From the NCBI GenBank assembly GCA_016290135.1, contig JAEESW010000017.1:1-44928 (forward strand): a stretch of 44,928 bases of DNA, given 5' to 3'. Source of the DNA: a bacterium. Its GTDB lineage: Bacteria > UBP6 > UBA1177. Every line of letters starts with the position of its first letter. Position 1 is the first letter of the stretch. The position numbers were made by a program, and so were the translations under genes. Shown piece after piece: positions 1 through 8,920 of this stretch. The notes beneath the pieces were generated by a model. That model made no database searches, was not told the origin of the DNA, and worked only from the letters and a program-made list of their open reading frames with translations.

Positions 1-2978
1 ATGAAGGGATGACACTCTCTTCCGTAGGCGTATTTGAGCCCCAGATTCCAGCTTTCATCGTCTGTCGGCGGAAGGAGGACGACTTTGCAGCCGCTTGCTT
101 TGAGCGCGCCGCTTATGGCAAGGGCGTGATCCATGAAACTCGGAATGTAGTAGGTGTATTCGCGGAGCGGGATCTTCGGTTTTCCCGGGTCGATCCCGTC
201 GATTACGGATCTTTCTTTGTCTGAGATCCTGAAATTGCGCGAGAAGGCTTCAAGTCTTGTCACAAGCCCTGCTTCGGCGCGGTGGTCGTCAAATTCGAGG
301 ACAAGATGCGGCGTGTCTGAAAGTTCGTATTCAAGATACTGGTCGATGAATGCATCGGGGCCGCAGCCGAAATTCGTGACGATGACTCCGCCTAAATTTT
401 TGTGCCTTTTCAGGACTCTCGCGGCTTTCACGAGTTTTCTGCCGTAACCCCAGCGGACGCGGTCCCAGATGTGCGGAAGTTCTTCTGATTCAAGGGGAAG
501 AAAGTCGGCAGGGATCGTTGAAATGCCCAGATCGGTGAGCCTTTCGGCGATATTCAGGCTGATGTGGCGGTCTCCGGTGTTGTAAGGACGCCCCAGAAGG
601 ACGACTCCGCGGCCGTTTTCACGCTCGATCCTTTCAATGATCTCCTTTCCTTTTGCAATGCATCTGTTCGCGAATTCCCGCTGTGCCGCACGCGCTTTGA
701 CAAAGGCGCAGTCGATCTCTTCAAAAGTGAGATGAAGAGTTTTTGCGGTCTCTTCGATCCAGAAATTTTCCTCTCCTTCGACAGGGTATTTCAAAGTCAG
801 TATTTCGGCATCGCTGCTCAGGTTTTCCTTGATGACATAAGGTGCGGCCTGAGTGTAGGGGCAGGCATACTGCAGATGCTTTCCTTTCGGCGGCGCGAAA
901 AACTGCATGTGCGGGATGAAGATGCGCTTACAGCCTTTGTCCAAAAGGGTCTTGACGTGTCCGAAAAGAACTTTCATCGGATAGCAGAACTCCGCCGGAA
1001 CGTGGATCAGACCGGCTTGAACGATCTCAGAATTCGTTTCTGGAGAAAGGACAAGCTCGTAGTTGAGCTCGCCGAAAAATGCTGCCCAAAATGGGAGGAA
1101 CTCTTTCAGATTGAGGGCGAACGGCATCGCTATCACCCCTTTGCAGTCAGGGGTATGCGGGTTGTCATCGTATTCTCTGAGGTATGACAGAAGAAGCTCG
1201 TCGCGGATCACGAAACCGTCAACAGCTCTGGCCTCTTTCTGCTCTGTTTCCGGTGCGAAATGCTTTTCCAGCGCAGAGATCGCGGCTCCGATGGCACCGG
1301 AGATCTCAGGATACGGGTGGATATTCACCGGTTTTTCCAAAAGTTTCGCAAAGACTGCCGCAACAGCTTTGTTTTTTGCGACTCCTCCCTGGAAAACTAT
1401 ATTTTCTCCGAATTTTGAGGAACCCGCCACTTTTTCTATGTAGTTCTCGCATGTCGCATAGGCAAGTCCGGCACACAGATCTTCTGTCTTTGCACCGCGC
1501 TGAAGGTGGTGGACAAGGTCGGAATCCATGAATACCGTGCATCTGCTGCCAAGTCTCACAGGGTGTCCGGAAGAAAATGCAAGGTCGGCAAAATCCTCTC
1601 TTATGCTGATCTTAAGGCGGTTCGACTGCTCTTCCAGAAACGAACCGGTTCCTGCCGCGCATGCCCTGTTCATCTTGAAGTGGGCGATCTTTCCGTTCTC
1701 CATCTTTATGAATTTTGAATCCTGGCCGCCGATCTCGATAATCGTATCGCATTCAGGGAAAAAGTATCCGCATGAAATGGACTGGGCCGAGATTTCGTCT
1801 ATCGTCAGATCTGTTTTCAGGTGCTTAGCAGCCAGAACTCTTCCCGAGCCTGTTGCTGCAACAGCCGCGAAAGGTGCATGGGAAGGAGCTTTTGCGTTGA
1901 TTTCAGCGACAACTTTTTCAACTGCCTCAATCGGTTTTCCTGCTGTCGGAAGATATGCGGATGCGATGACGTTTCTGTTTTTATCGATGAGAGCCCCTTT
2001 CGTGCTGACTGATCCTACGTCTATCCCCAAAAAAAGTGCCGATGGATCTTTCGGTCTTTCTTCTTTTTGGACTTCTGAAACATTTTCGAATTTTATCGGG
2101 CTTAAATCGCTTTCTTCAATAAAATCAGAACTTTGCTTAAAATTTTCGGCGATCTCGGAAATAGTGGTCCTTTTTCCGTTTTTGCTTTCCAAAGCTGAAA
2201 GTGCCGCTCCTGTCGCACCCATGACACCGAAATTTTCAGGAATCATGAGTTCGCTTTCATTCAGATCCAGGATCTCTCTGAAAGCGCGCGCCACCCCTTT
2301 GTTTGCGGCGACTCCGCCCTGGAAAAGTATCGGCGGCTGCGGTATTTTGCCGCGGCACAAGGCTGAAAGATAGTTTCTTGCAAGCGAAAAGCAGAGTCCT
2401 GCCGCTATCTCATCTTTCGGAACGCCTTTCTGCTGCAAATGTATCATGTCGGATTTGGCGAAAACGGAGCATCTCCCCGCAACGCTCGGCACATTTTTTG
2501 CCGAAAACGCGATCGTTCCCAACTCTTCAGTTGTGAGTCCCAGCCTTTGCGCCTGCTGGTCGAGAAAAGCGCCTGTTCCAGCCGCGCAGAGCTCGTTGAA
2601 AGCGTGGTCTTTGAGATAGTGCCTGCCGTTTTTGTCAGTTCCTATCGTTATGAATTTTGAATCCTGACCGCCTATCTCGATTATGTGTTTTACATCGGGA
2701 TAAAGCGTCCATGCGGCTGTTGCGTGGGCGACGATTTCGTTTGTCGTATCAAAACCGAACTGATTCGCGATGAGCTCCTTGCCGGAACCAGTCACACAAA
2801 CTCCTGAAAACTCAATGTTTTCACATGTTTGCGCCATTTCGGCAAAAAGTTCTGCTGCCGCGTTCAGAGGCCTGCCGTTCGTCCGACGGTAACTTTTATA
2901 AATTATATTTTTCTCATCATTCAGAATAACGCAGTCAAGGCTCACAGAGCCTAAATCAAGTCCGAGATAGTGTTTCAT
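1..2978 (-). CDS. Tandem BcrA/BadF-type CoA-dehydratase activase with DUF2229-like region (3' end outside window)
   Basis: The frame is open from ATG at 2978 to the left edge, about 992 codons, so the carboxyl end is missing. I see two consecutive ASKHA activase halves. Each has a DLGSVS/DVGSVS phosphate loop, an EIGGQDSKF segment, a CAAGTG motif, an RCSVF or RCTVF motif, and FQGGVA. In HgdC-type activases the two cysteines (CAAGTG and RCxVF) hold a [4Fe-4S] cluster across a homodimer; here both halves are fused, which could form a pseudo-dimer. After them comes a DUF2229-like stretch (IAMPFALNLKEFLPFW, HVPAEFCYP) and then an HgdB-like part (LLGRPYNTGDRHISLN). The family uses ATP to drive low-potential electron transfer to 2-hydroxyacyl-CoA or benzoyl-CoA type reductases. 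No dehydratase subunits are in the window, so the substrate is unknown. An AGG site six bases upstream supports the start; the previous gene ends 3 nt before it. Confidence 0.88.
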   Translation of the reverse strand, partial: MKHYLGLDLGSVSLDCVILNDEKNIIYKSYRRTNGRPLNAAAELFAEMAQTCENIEFSGVCVTGSGKELIANQFGFDTTNEIVAHATAAWTLYPDVKHIIEIGGQDSKFITIGTDKNGRHYLKDHAFNELCAAGTGAFLDQQAQRLGLTTEELGTIAFSAKNVPSVAGRCSVFAKSDMIHLQQKGVPKDEIAAGLCFSLARNYLSALCRGKIPQPPILFQGGVAANKGVARAFREILDLNESELMIPENFGVMGATGAALSALESKNGKRTTISEIAENFKQSSDFIEESDLSPIKFENVSEVQKEERPKDPSALFLGIDVGSVSTKGALIDKNRNVIASAYLPTAGKPIEAVEKVVAEINAKAPSHAPFAAVAATGSGRVLAAKHLKTDLTIDEISAQSISCGYFFPECDTIIEIGGQDSKFIKMENGKIAHFKMNRACAAGTGSFLEEQSNRLKISIREDFADLAFSSGHPVRLGSRCTVFMDSDLVHHLQRGAKTEDLCAGLAYATCENYIEKVAGSSKFGENIVFQGGVAKNKAVAAVFAKLLEKPVNIHPYPEISGAIGAAISALEKHFAPETEQKEARAVDGFVIRDELLLSYLREYDDNPHTPDCKGVIAMPFALNLKEFLPFWAAFFGELNYELVLSPETNSEIVQAGLIHVPAEFCYPMKVLFGHVKTLLDKGCKRIFIPHMQFFAPPKGKHLQYACPYTQAAPYVIKENLSSDAEILTLKYPVEGEENFWIEETAKTLHLTFEEIDCAFVKARAAQREFANRCIAKGKEIIERIERENGRGVVLLGRPYNTGDRHISLNIAERLTDLGISTIPADFLPLESEELPHIWDRVRWGYGRKLVKAARVLKRHKNLGGVIVTNFGCGPDAFIDQYLEYELSDTPHLVLEFDDHRAEAGLVTRLEAFSRNFRISDKERSVIDGIDPGKPKIPLREYTYYIPSFMDHALAISGALKASGCKVVLLPPTDDESWNLGLKYAYGRECHPF

Positions 2979-2981
2979 GTT

Positions 2982-3932
2982 TCACCTGAGAAATATGTTT
3001 ATGAATTTCATGCCAGCCTTTGTCTCGCGGAGTATCGCGCCGAGATAGTTCTTTATTCCGAGCGGAAGAGTTTTTCCGTGGAAGATATTTCGGTGTATTT
3101 TCCGCGGATGTTTCACGTGAAACCCTGTGCCGCATCTTTCGATCAGACCGAACTCTCCGCGTATTTTGAACATATTTTGCGGGAAAAAAGTTTTTTCGAG
3201 CATCGTCCATATCATGAAAAGCTGCATGTCGAGAATTCTGTCGAAATCGAATCCGGCCGCGATTTTTCTTAGTTCGTCAATATCTGCGCGGCTGAGAAGT
3301 ATGTAGAATTCAAGAAGGCGGCGGACCGAAAAATTGAGCAGGCTCGATGCGGTGTAGTCGTGCATCAGCATGATAACAAGGGCATATTCGATTTTCGGGA
3401 CCAGCATTTTTCTGCCGGAAGCATCGGTCGTTTCCGCGGTGTTTTCAAAAATTTCATCTATAAGGCCGTAAACCGGCATCGTCGTTATCCGCGAGTGGAG
3501 TTCGGTGAGAGTTTTGCCGGAGATCACGCAAAAGGCTTCGTGGCTGTGTTCCAGAAACGAATGTCTGCCGTGGGATGGCGGAAATTCGGTGTGCTTTGCA
3601 AGAAAATTTTTCAGTTTTCTGTATTCTTCCGGAGCAAAAAGGAGGTCTATGTCTGACATAGGCCTCAAGCCGAGATGATCTGCAAAAATCGTGTTGAAGA
3701 CGAACATCCCTTTGACCGGGATGAAACGCGTTATCCCTTCGGCGTTCAGAGCGTCGCAGATCTTGCGGAGATCCCTGCATTTGAGCAGGTTGGATGCGGC
3801 GTTAGCATTATATTTTTTTGTGAAAGCATCGTTCTTTCCGAGAATAAAGTCGACCGCCTGAACGAACTGATCTTTTGAGAAGTCTGAGAACTCTTTCCTA
3901 AAAACTATTTCGGGGAAAATGTCATTTTTCAT
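2982..3932 (-). CDS. Nucleotidyltransferase family protein (NTP_transf_5-like)
   Basis: This 316-residue protein has the layout of the uncharacterised NTP_transf_5 nucleotidyltransferase family. It shows a 'PVKGMFVF' segment followed by 'LRPMSDIDLLF', which carries the paired acidic residues (DxD) expected at the metal site of a polymerase-beta fold. A later 'LTELHSRI' matches the usual third-strand region. Such proteins often occur beside surface-polysaccharide or peptide-modification genes, but their substrates are mostly unknown. The frame could start at a TTG at 3965; I prefer the ATG at 3932, which overlaps the end of recD by 11 nt. It sits between recD and the activase gene, separated from the latter by 3 nt, so it is probably cotranscribed. 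Nothing links its function to either neighbour. Family placement is fairly secure; function is not. Confidence 0.72.
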   Translation of the reverse strand: MKNDIFPEIVFRKEFSDFSKDQFVQAVDFILGKNDAFTKKYNANAASNLLKCRDLRKICDALNAEGITRFIPVKGMFVFNTIFADHLGLRPMSDIDLLFAPEEYRKLKNFLAKHTEFPPSHGRHSFLEHSHEAFCVISGKTLTELHSRITTMPVYGLIDEIFENTAETTDASGRKMLVPKIEYALVIMLMHDYTASSLLNFSVRRLLEFYILLSRADIDELRKIAAGFDFDRILDMQLFMIWTMLEKTFFPQNMFKIRGEFGLIERCGTGFHVKHPRKIHRNIFHGKTLPLGIKNYLGAILRETKAGMKFINIFLR

Positions 3933-5679
3933 CGCTTTTCTTGAGTTTTTTAAGCGCGTTGACAAAACCGCTGTTTCTTGCTGCCGATCTTTTGAGAGTG
4001 TATTCCAGAACGCTTTCCTGCGCAGTTATCGCCACCCTTTCTTTAGCCCTCGTTATCGCGGTGTAGAGCAGTTCTTTCGTCAGCATCGGCATATTGTTTT
4101 CCGGCATGACTACAAGAACTGAGTCGTATTCGCTCCCCTGGCTTTTGTGGATCGTCATCGCGTAGACCGTTTCGAGCGGCGGCAGGACTGATACAGGGAA
4201 GGATTTTACGCCGCTGTCTGTCTTGAAATATGCTCTGTTTCCCAGAATAACGCCGCAGTCACCGTTCATCAGATTGTTCGAATAATCGTTTTTTGTGATC
4301 ATTATCGGACGGCCGTTGTAAAAATCGTCTGAACCGTTTCTGCCGAGAGCCCTTTCTATAGCCTCGTTGAGTTTCGCGACTCCGAAAGAGTCCTCTTTCG
4401 ACGGGCACAATATTTTGAAATTGTTGAGTTTGTCTAAAATTTCCGCAGGTTTGAGGGTCTTGTCGGAAAGGAATCCGTAATTTTCCGCAGCCTTGCCGAC
4501 GATCTCCGCTGTGGTTTTTGACATGAAATCAAGATCAGGCTCTTCAGTGCATATCCTGATGATTTCCTTGGCATCTTTCTGCCCGTTGACCGCATCAGCC
4601 AGTCTCCCGATAGAGGGATGTTCCTCGAACCGGTGGCTTTTTGTAAGTTTCGCCTCGATCTGACGCTCGAAAAGCCCCGCTTCTGCCGCGTTGCATATAT
4701 CGCAGAGGACGTTGCCGGCATCGACGCTTGCAAGCTGGTCCTTGTCTCCGAGAAGAACAAGTGAAGTGTTATCGGAAATAGCGTCAAGAAGGCTCGAAAA
4801 CATTGTGATGTCCACCATGCTCGCTTCATCGATTATGATAAGATCGGCGTATATCGGATCTTCCCTGTTTTTCTCCGGTCTGCCGAACATCCAGTTCAGA
4901 AGCTTGTGAATGGTCTTTCCTTCAAGAGAATTCATTTTTTCAAATATCTCCGGGGCTTCCGCCAGACCTTGTCCTTCCATTCTTTTTATAGCTTCTCTGA
5001 GTGCTTCGGTCATTCGCGCAGCCGCTTTGCCGGTAGGTGCGGCGAGAACGATCCTTTCTTCGGGGAAGACGCTGAGGATCCCTGCGATTATCTTTGCGAC
5101 AGTCGTTGTCTTTCCAGTCCCGGGACCGCCCGTGATGACGGAGAATCTGTTTTCAATGACTTTATCGGCAGCATTTTTCTGCTCGATGCTCTGCGGATCT
5201 TTAAAAAGTTTGATGAAAGCGTTTTTTATCGGCAGAGCTCTTTCCAGGTATTTTCCGGGCAGCCTGGACAATTTCAGCACTTTTTCGGCAAGGGATGTCT
5301 CATAAAGCCAGTATTTATAGAAATATATCCTCTCTCCCTCCAGGACGACCGGTCTTTGTTCCTTTTCAGGGTCTGAAGTGCAGCACGAACTTTTTGAAAG
5401 GATGCTTCCGATCTTTTCCCAATTCGGAAAACCGATGCCTGAAAGAGCCTCTCCGTTTGTTTCGATAAAGGTTTTGATGTCATCTTTCGTAAGACAGATG
5501 CTGCCGGACGAGATCCATTCGTAAAGAAGCGCCGAAACTGCGGCAAGAGTCGTTTTTTCCTCTCCTGAAAGATTCTTTTCAAGCCCGCAGAGAAACTCGG
5601 CGATATTTATCGCCAGTGAAGAAACGAGTTTTTTTTCTGCCATTTCATGCAGCAGTTCGATCTTATTACCGAATATCAT
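3922..5679 (-). CDS. recD: Exodeoxyribonuclease V alpha subunit RecD (helicase)
   Basis: A 585-residue SF1B helicase, close to the usual RecD length (E. coli 608). Walker A is 'GGPGTGKT' near residues 184-191, Walker B 'LIIIDEASMV' near 280-289, and motif III is 'LLGDKDQLASVDAG'. Motif V 'TIHKSQGSEYDSVLV' lies near 509 and motif VI 'LLYTAITRAKERV' near 537. The first about 170 residues form the RecD-type amino-terminal domain that contacts RecC in the E. coli complex. RecD is the 5'-3' motor of the RecBCD end-resection nuclease. The start ATG overlaps the recB stop by 4 nt (ATGA), typical of translational coupling. No recC is in the window, so whether this pair works in a full RecBCD complex cannot be told here. 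RecD2-type helicases are longer and usually stand alone, which argues against that reading. Confidence 0.93.
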   Translation of the reverse strand: MIFGNKIELLHEMAEKKLVSSLAINIAEFLCGLEKNLSGEEKTTLAAVSALLYEWISSGSICLTKDDIKTFIETNGEALSGIGFPNWEKIGSILSKSSCCTSDPEKEQRPVVLEGERIYFYKYWLYETSLAEKVLKLSRLPGKYLERALPIKNAFIKLFKDPQSIEQKNAADKVIENRFSVITGGPGTGKTTTVAKIIAGILSVFPEERIVLAAPTGKAAARMTEALREAIKRMEGQGLAEAPEIFEKMNSLEGKTIHKLLNWMFGRPEKNREDPIYADLIIIDEASMVDITMFSSLLDAISDNTSLVLLGDKDQLASVDAGNVLCDICNAAEAGLFERQIEAKLTKSHRFEEHPSIGRLADAVNGQKDAKEIIRICTEEPDLDFMSKTTAEIVGKAAENYGFLSDKTLKPAEILDKLNNFKILCPSKEDSFGVAKLNEAIERALGRNGSDDFYNGRPIMITKNDYSNNLMNGDCGVILGNRAYFKTDSGVKSFPVSVLPPLETVYAMTIHKSQGSEYDSVLVVMPENNMPMLTKELLYTAITRAKERVAITAQESVLEYTLKRSAARNSGFVNALKKLKKSDEK

Positions 5680-8600
5680 ATTTTCACCTTCAAAAGTTCC
5701 TGGATCTTTCTCAGTTCGGATCCGTCAGGTCTCTCTGAATAAATACCCGTTGCATTCTCTCCCTTTTTGACCCCGCGCAGAAAAACATACCTTATCCCGC
5801 CGAAATCCTTTTCGTATGAATAACTGCTGTCGACTTTGTGCATATAGCTGTCAAAAGCCGTAAGATAGAGCATATACTGCAGGTAATAGTTGTGTTTTTT
5901 CATCTCTTCCTTGATGCCTTTTTCATCGTAATCTGAGAAACTGCCTCCTAAATTGTTCGATTTCCAGTCGATGATGTAGTATTTGCCGTCGATTTTCGCG
6001 ACAAGATCTATGAAACCGTGGAGAAAACCCTGCTCGATACTGCCTTCTCCGAGATCGTAGGTGTGATAGTTTTCTTTGATCATTTCGGAAAGCTGCTGTG
6101 TTTCAAAATCACCTGTTTTTATGAAAAACTCCATTTCGGTGATCTTTCCGTCTTCAGGGATGTCCCGCAGCGTCCTGTTGTTCGGGAATATCGGTGCGGA
6201 AAAGACATTCTGCAGGCACGTTTCAACATCTTTCACCATGTTTCTTAGATCGTTTTCCTTAAAATTCATCTTCCTTTTCAGTATCGATTCTACCAGCTCT
6301 GTGTTGTCTTCTTTCCTGAAATCTGCCTTTTCAAAGATGGAGTGGAGAACGTTTCCAGCCTCTGCTCCGCGCGGAAATTCAGCCAGCGGGAGATCAGGAT
6401 CCTTTGTTTCCTCTTTGGAGATCCCGCCGTCATCATGCGTGTTTGAATTTATGCTGCTGAAGCTCGAGATCGCCCACTCCGGCTTTATCCTGCGCCCGGA
6501 TTCCGCCTGCGGGAGAAGTTCTGTTTCAGATCCGGAGTCTTCCTTATTTTTAAATTCAAGGATCTCACATTCAGAGTCTTTAAGCCTGCAGGTGTCGATC
6601 GATCCCTTTTCTTCCCGTTCAAAAAGGGAGGTCGGCTCCAGATAGCCCTTTGTTTTCTGAGTATAGCACACTGTGAGGTATCTCGCCCTTGTGAGAGCGA
6701 CATATATCCTGCGGTTCTCTTCAAGATTTTCATCGAACGGAGGCTCTCCGGGAACACGGCTCTCGATATTCTTTGACGACATGAAGATCATTTCCCGCTC
6801 GTAACCTTTTTCTGTCTTTATATGCCGCGTAAACCAGTCGCTTCCTCTAGGCTGCTTGATTATCATCGGGAAAAAAACGATGTTGAATTCAAGCCCTTTG
6901 CTTTTGTGGAGCGTCATTATCCTTACGCATTCCTTTTTTTCATTTTCGGCGCGGATATTCTCCTCTTCAGTGCCTTTTTTTGAATTCATTTTTTCATCGA
7001 ACCACTTTTGCGTCCAAAGCGGAGACGATCCTTCATCGAATTCGTGTTTATGGATCAGTTCCGAGAGCTGGCGCAGGATCCCGATAGTTTTTTTGCCTTT
7101 CTTTGCGATGTTGGCAAGGATCTCCTTTTCTCCGATAAATTTTGAAAAAGCGTAATAAAATCCTTTGTTTTCCCAGTCAGCGAAACATTCCCTGAATTTT
7201 TCGTGCAGAACCGGCAAAGAGCCGCTTTCATCCGCGATCTCCTCAACGCTTTTGTTATAGAAAAAGGTGAGCAGGAGCGTTCTGAATGCAGACTCACTGT
7301 CCGATGATGCCGCGTGGATGAGTTTCTGCACAGCTTCGGCTTCTTCTGACAAGAATATATAAAGCTGCTGCTGCGGTTCGACTTCTACGGCCGCGGGGAT
7401 GCCGGCTTGAGTCAGTTCTTTGCACACTTCCAGCGCGAAATCGTTCCTGGCGACAAGGACGGCGATGTCCGAAAACCTGACAGGCCTTTCCGAAATTTTA
7501 TCTTTACTGCCGTCCTTTTCCCTGATCTTAAAAGCAGAGTCCTCTTTTACCAGTTCCGATATCATCTGCGATATATTGCCGACCATTATTTCTTTGACAT
7601 CGTCCTGGTTTTTCACATTTTTGCCTTTGTAAGCATCCGGTATCTCGCGCACGAGCAGCCCGTGAAAAACGGAGCCGTTATTGAGCAGCGCATACTCTCC
7701 GGTCTTTTTAGCGGCTGTGACAGGTTCGTATTTTATGAGCGAATCGTCGCCGAAGATGTTTTTCCGGCTGAAGACATCGTTTGCCGCTTCTACAGCCGCG
7801 GAGGAGGAACGGAAATTCGTTCCCATGACATATTTTTTGATGTCAGGAGCGTTCGCGGTCTCAAGATATGTGAAAATATCGGCTTTTCTGAAAGCGTATA
7901 TCGACTGTTTCGGGTCTCCGATGAAAAAAACTGTGTGCTTTCCGTTCATGAAAAGTTCTTTGAAGATGGAATACTGCATCGGGTCCGTATCCTGAAATTC
8001 ATCAATAAGAACAAGAGAATAGCGTTCTTCCATGCTTTTCCGGAGGCGGTCGCTCTCCTTTTTCAGAACTTCGTAAAGTATCAGCAGGATATCGTCGTAG
8101 CCCATGAGATTCTTCCTGTTGCGGTTCTTTTGTGCGAGCTCCGGTGCCTTTAGAAGCAGATCCTTATAAATTTCAGTCAGTTTGTCCGAGACTTCCTTTG
8201 TTCCGACAGGAATCTTCAAGTTTGTGTTTCCGGTCCCGATCCCGGCTTTTGAGATGAAATTATGCAGACTTTCGCGCGATATATTTTGCTTGAAGTCTTT
8301 GTCGCCGAGCAGCCCGGGGCCCTCTGTTTCAAACAGTACGCTGTTTGAGATGTTCTCTCTGAAAAAAGTCGTTGCGGCATCCTTTGCGGTGTCGGTATCC
8401 TCTGAAAGTTTCAGGTCAAAGTCGGTCCCGAGTTCGAAAGCGTGCTCCCTGATGAGTTTCTGACAGAAGCCGTGGATCGTGGATATCGAAGCGGCATCGA
8501 AGTCGTTTATCGCTGCTCTCAGCTTTTTGACAGCCTTTTCCTTGTCGTGGATGCTGCGGCAGACTTTCCTTATCGTTTCATCGGTCTCCTTATGGCTGCC

Positions 8601-8849
8601 GTTCGGTTCAAAGAAGGCGAGCGCTCCTTCGAGAAAGGCGAGGATCCTTTCCTTGAGTTCTGCGGTGGCATAGTTCGTGAAAGTCACGGCGAGCACGGAA
8701 TCTATCTTGTTTTCAGTCTCAAGTATCCAGCGCAGCACCATTATCGCGATAGAGTAGGTCTTGCCTGTCCCTGCGGCGGCTTCGATAAGTTTTGTCCCTT
8801 CAAGTTTTACTTCAAGAACATTGAAAATGTCAGTATCTGCGGCAGTCAT
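5676..8849 (-). CDS. recB: Exodeoxyribonuclease V beta subunit RecB (helicase-nuclease)
   Basis: A 1057-residue UvrD-like SF1A helicase with a carboxyl RecB nuclease domain. Visible motifs are 'EAAAGTGKTYS' (Walker A, about 23-33), 'SISTIHGFCQKLIREHAF' (motif Ib region typical of RecB, about 121), 'LIDEFQDTDPMQ' (motif II, about 281), 'GDPKQSIYAFRKADI' (III), 'TLHKSKGLEFNIVFF' (V) and 'YVALTRARYL' (VI). The nuclease keeps its catalytic set: His in 'GNVLHSIFE' (about 836), Asp in 'GFIDL' (about 948), and Asp and Lys in 'IIDWKSN' (about 960-963). The helicase is 3'-5' and the nuclease degrades DNA from double-strand ends until Chi in model organisms. An AddA identity is possible in principle, but the RecD gene overlapping by 4 nt favours RecB. 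A GGAG ribosome site lies just upstream of the ATG. Confidence 0.93.
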   Translation of the reverse strand: MTAADTDIFNVLEVKLEGTKLIEAAAGTGKTYSIAIMVLRWILETENKIDSVLAVTFTNYATAELKERILAFLEGALAFFEPNGSHKETDETIRKVCRSIHDKEKAVKKLRAAINDFDAASISTIHGFCQKLIREHAFELGTDFDLKLSEDTDTAKDAATTFFRENISNSVLFETEGPGLLGDKDFKQNISRESLHNFISKAGIGTGNTNLKIPVGTKEVSDKLTEIYKDLLLKAPELAQKNRNRKNLMGYDDILLILYEVLKKESDRLRKSMEERYSLVLIDEFQDTDPMQYSIFKELFMNGKHTVFFIGDPKQSIYAFRKADIFTYLETANAPDIKKYVMGTNFRSSSAAVEAANDVFSRKNIFGDDSLIKYEPVTAAKKTGEYALLNNGSVFHGLLVREIPDAYKGKNVKNQDDVKEIMVGNISQMISELVKEDSAFKIREKDGSKDKISERPVRFSDIAVLVARNDFALEVCKELTQAGIPAAVEVEPQQQLYIFLSEEAEAVQKLIHAASSDSESAFRTLLLTFFYNKSVEEIADESGSLPVLHEKFRECFADWENKGFYYAFSKFIGEKEILANIAKKGKKTIGILRQLSELIHKHEFDEGSSPLWTQKWFDEKMNSKKGTEEENIRAENEKKECVRIMTLHKSKGLEFNIVFFPMIIKQPRGSDWFTRHIKTEKGYEREMIFMSSKNIESRVPGEPPFDENLEENRRIYVALTRARYLTVCYTQKTKGYLEPTSLFEREEKGSIDTCRLKDSECEILEFKNKEDSGSETELLPQAESGRRIKPEWAISSFSSINSNTHDDGGISKEETKDPDLPLAEFPRGAEAGNVLHSIFEKADFRKEDNTELVESILKRKMNFKENDLRNMVKDVETCLQNVFSAPIFPNNRTLRDIPEDGKITEMEFFIKTGDFETQQLSEMIKENYHTYDLGEGSIEQGFLHGFIDLVAKIDGKYYIIDWKSNNLGGSFSDYDEKGIKEEMKKHNYYLQYMLYLTAFDSYMHKVDSSYSYEKDFGGIRYVFLRGVKKGENATGIYSERPDGSELRKIQELLKVKI

Positions 8850-8920
8850 TTTTTCTCCGTTTATGTGGAAATGTTCAAGCGCCGGAATGTCCGGTCTTCG
8901 GCATGAAACGTTTCCGGACC

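Noticed and set aside
3933-3965. TTG at 3965 as start of the nucleotidyltransferase gene
   Set aside because: It would overlap recD by 44 nt without a ribosome site; the ATG at 3932 is simpler.
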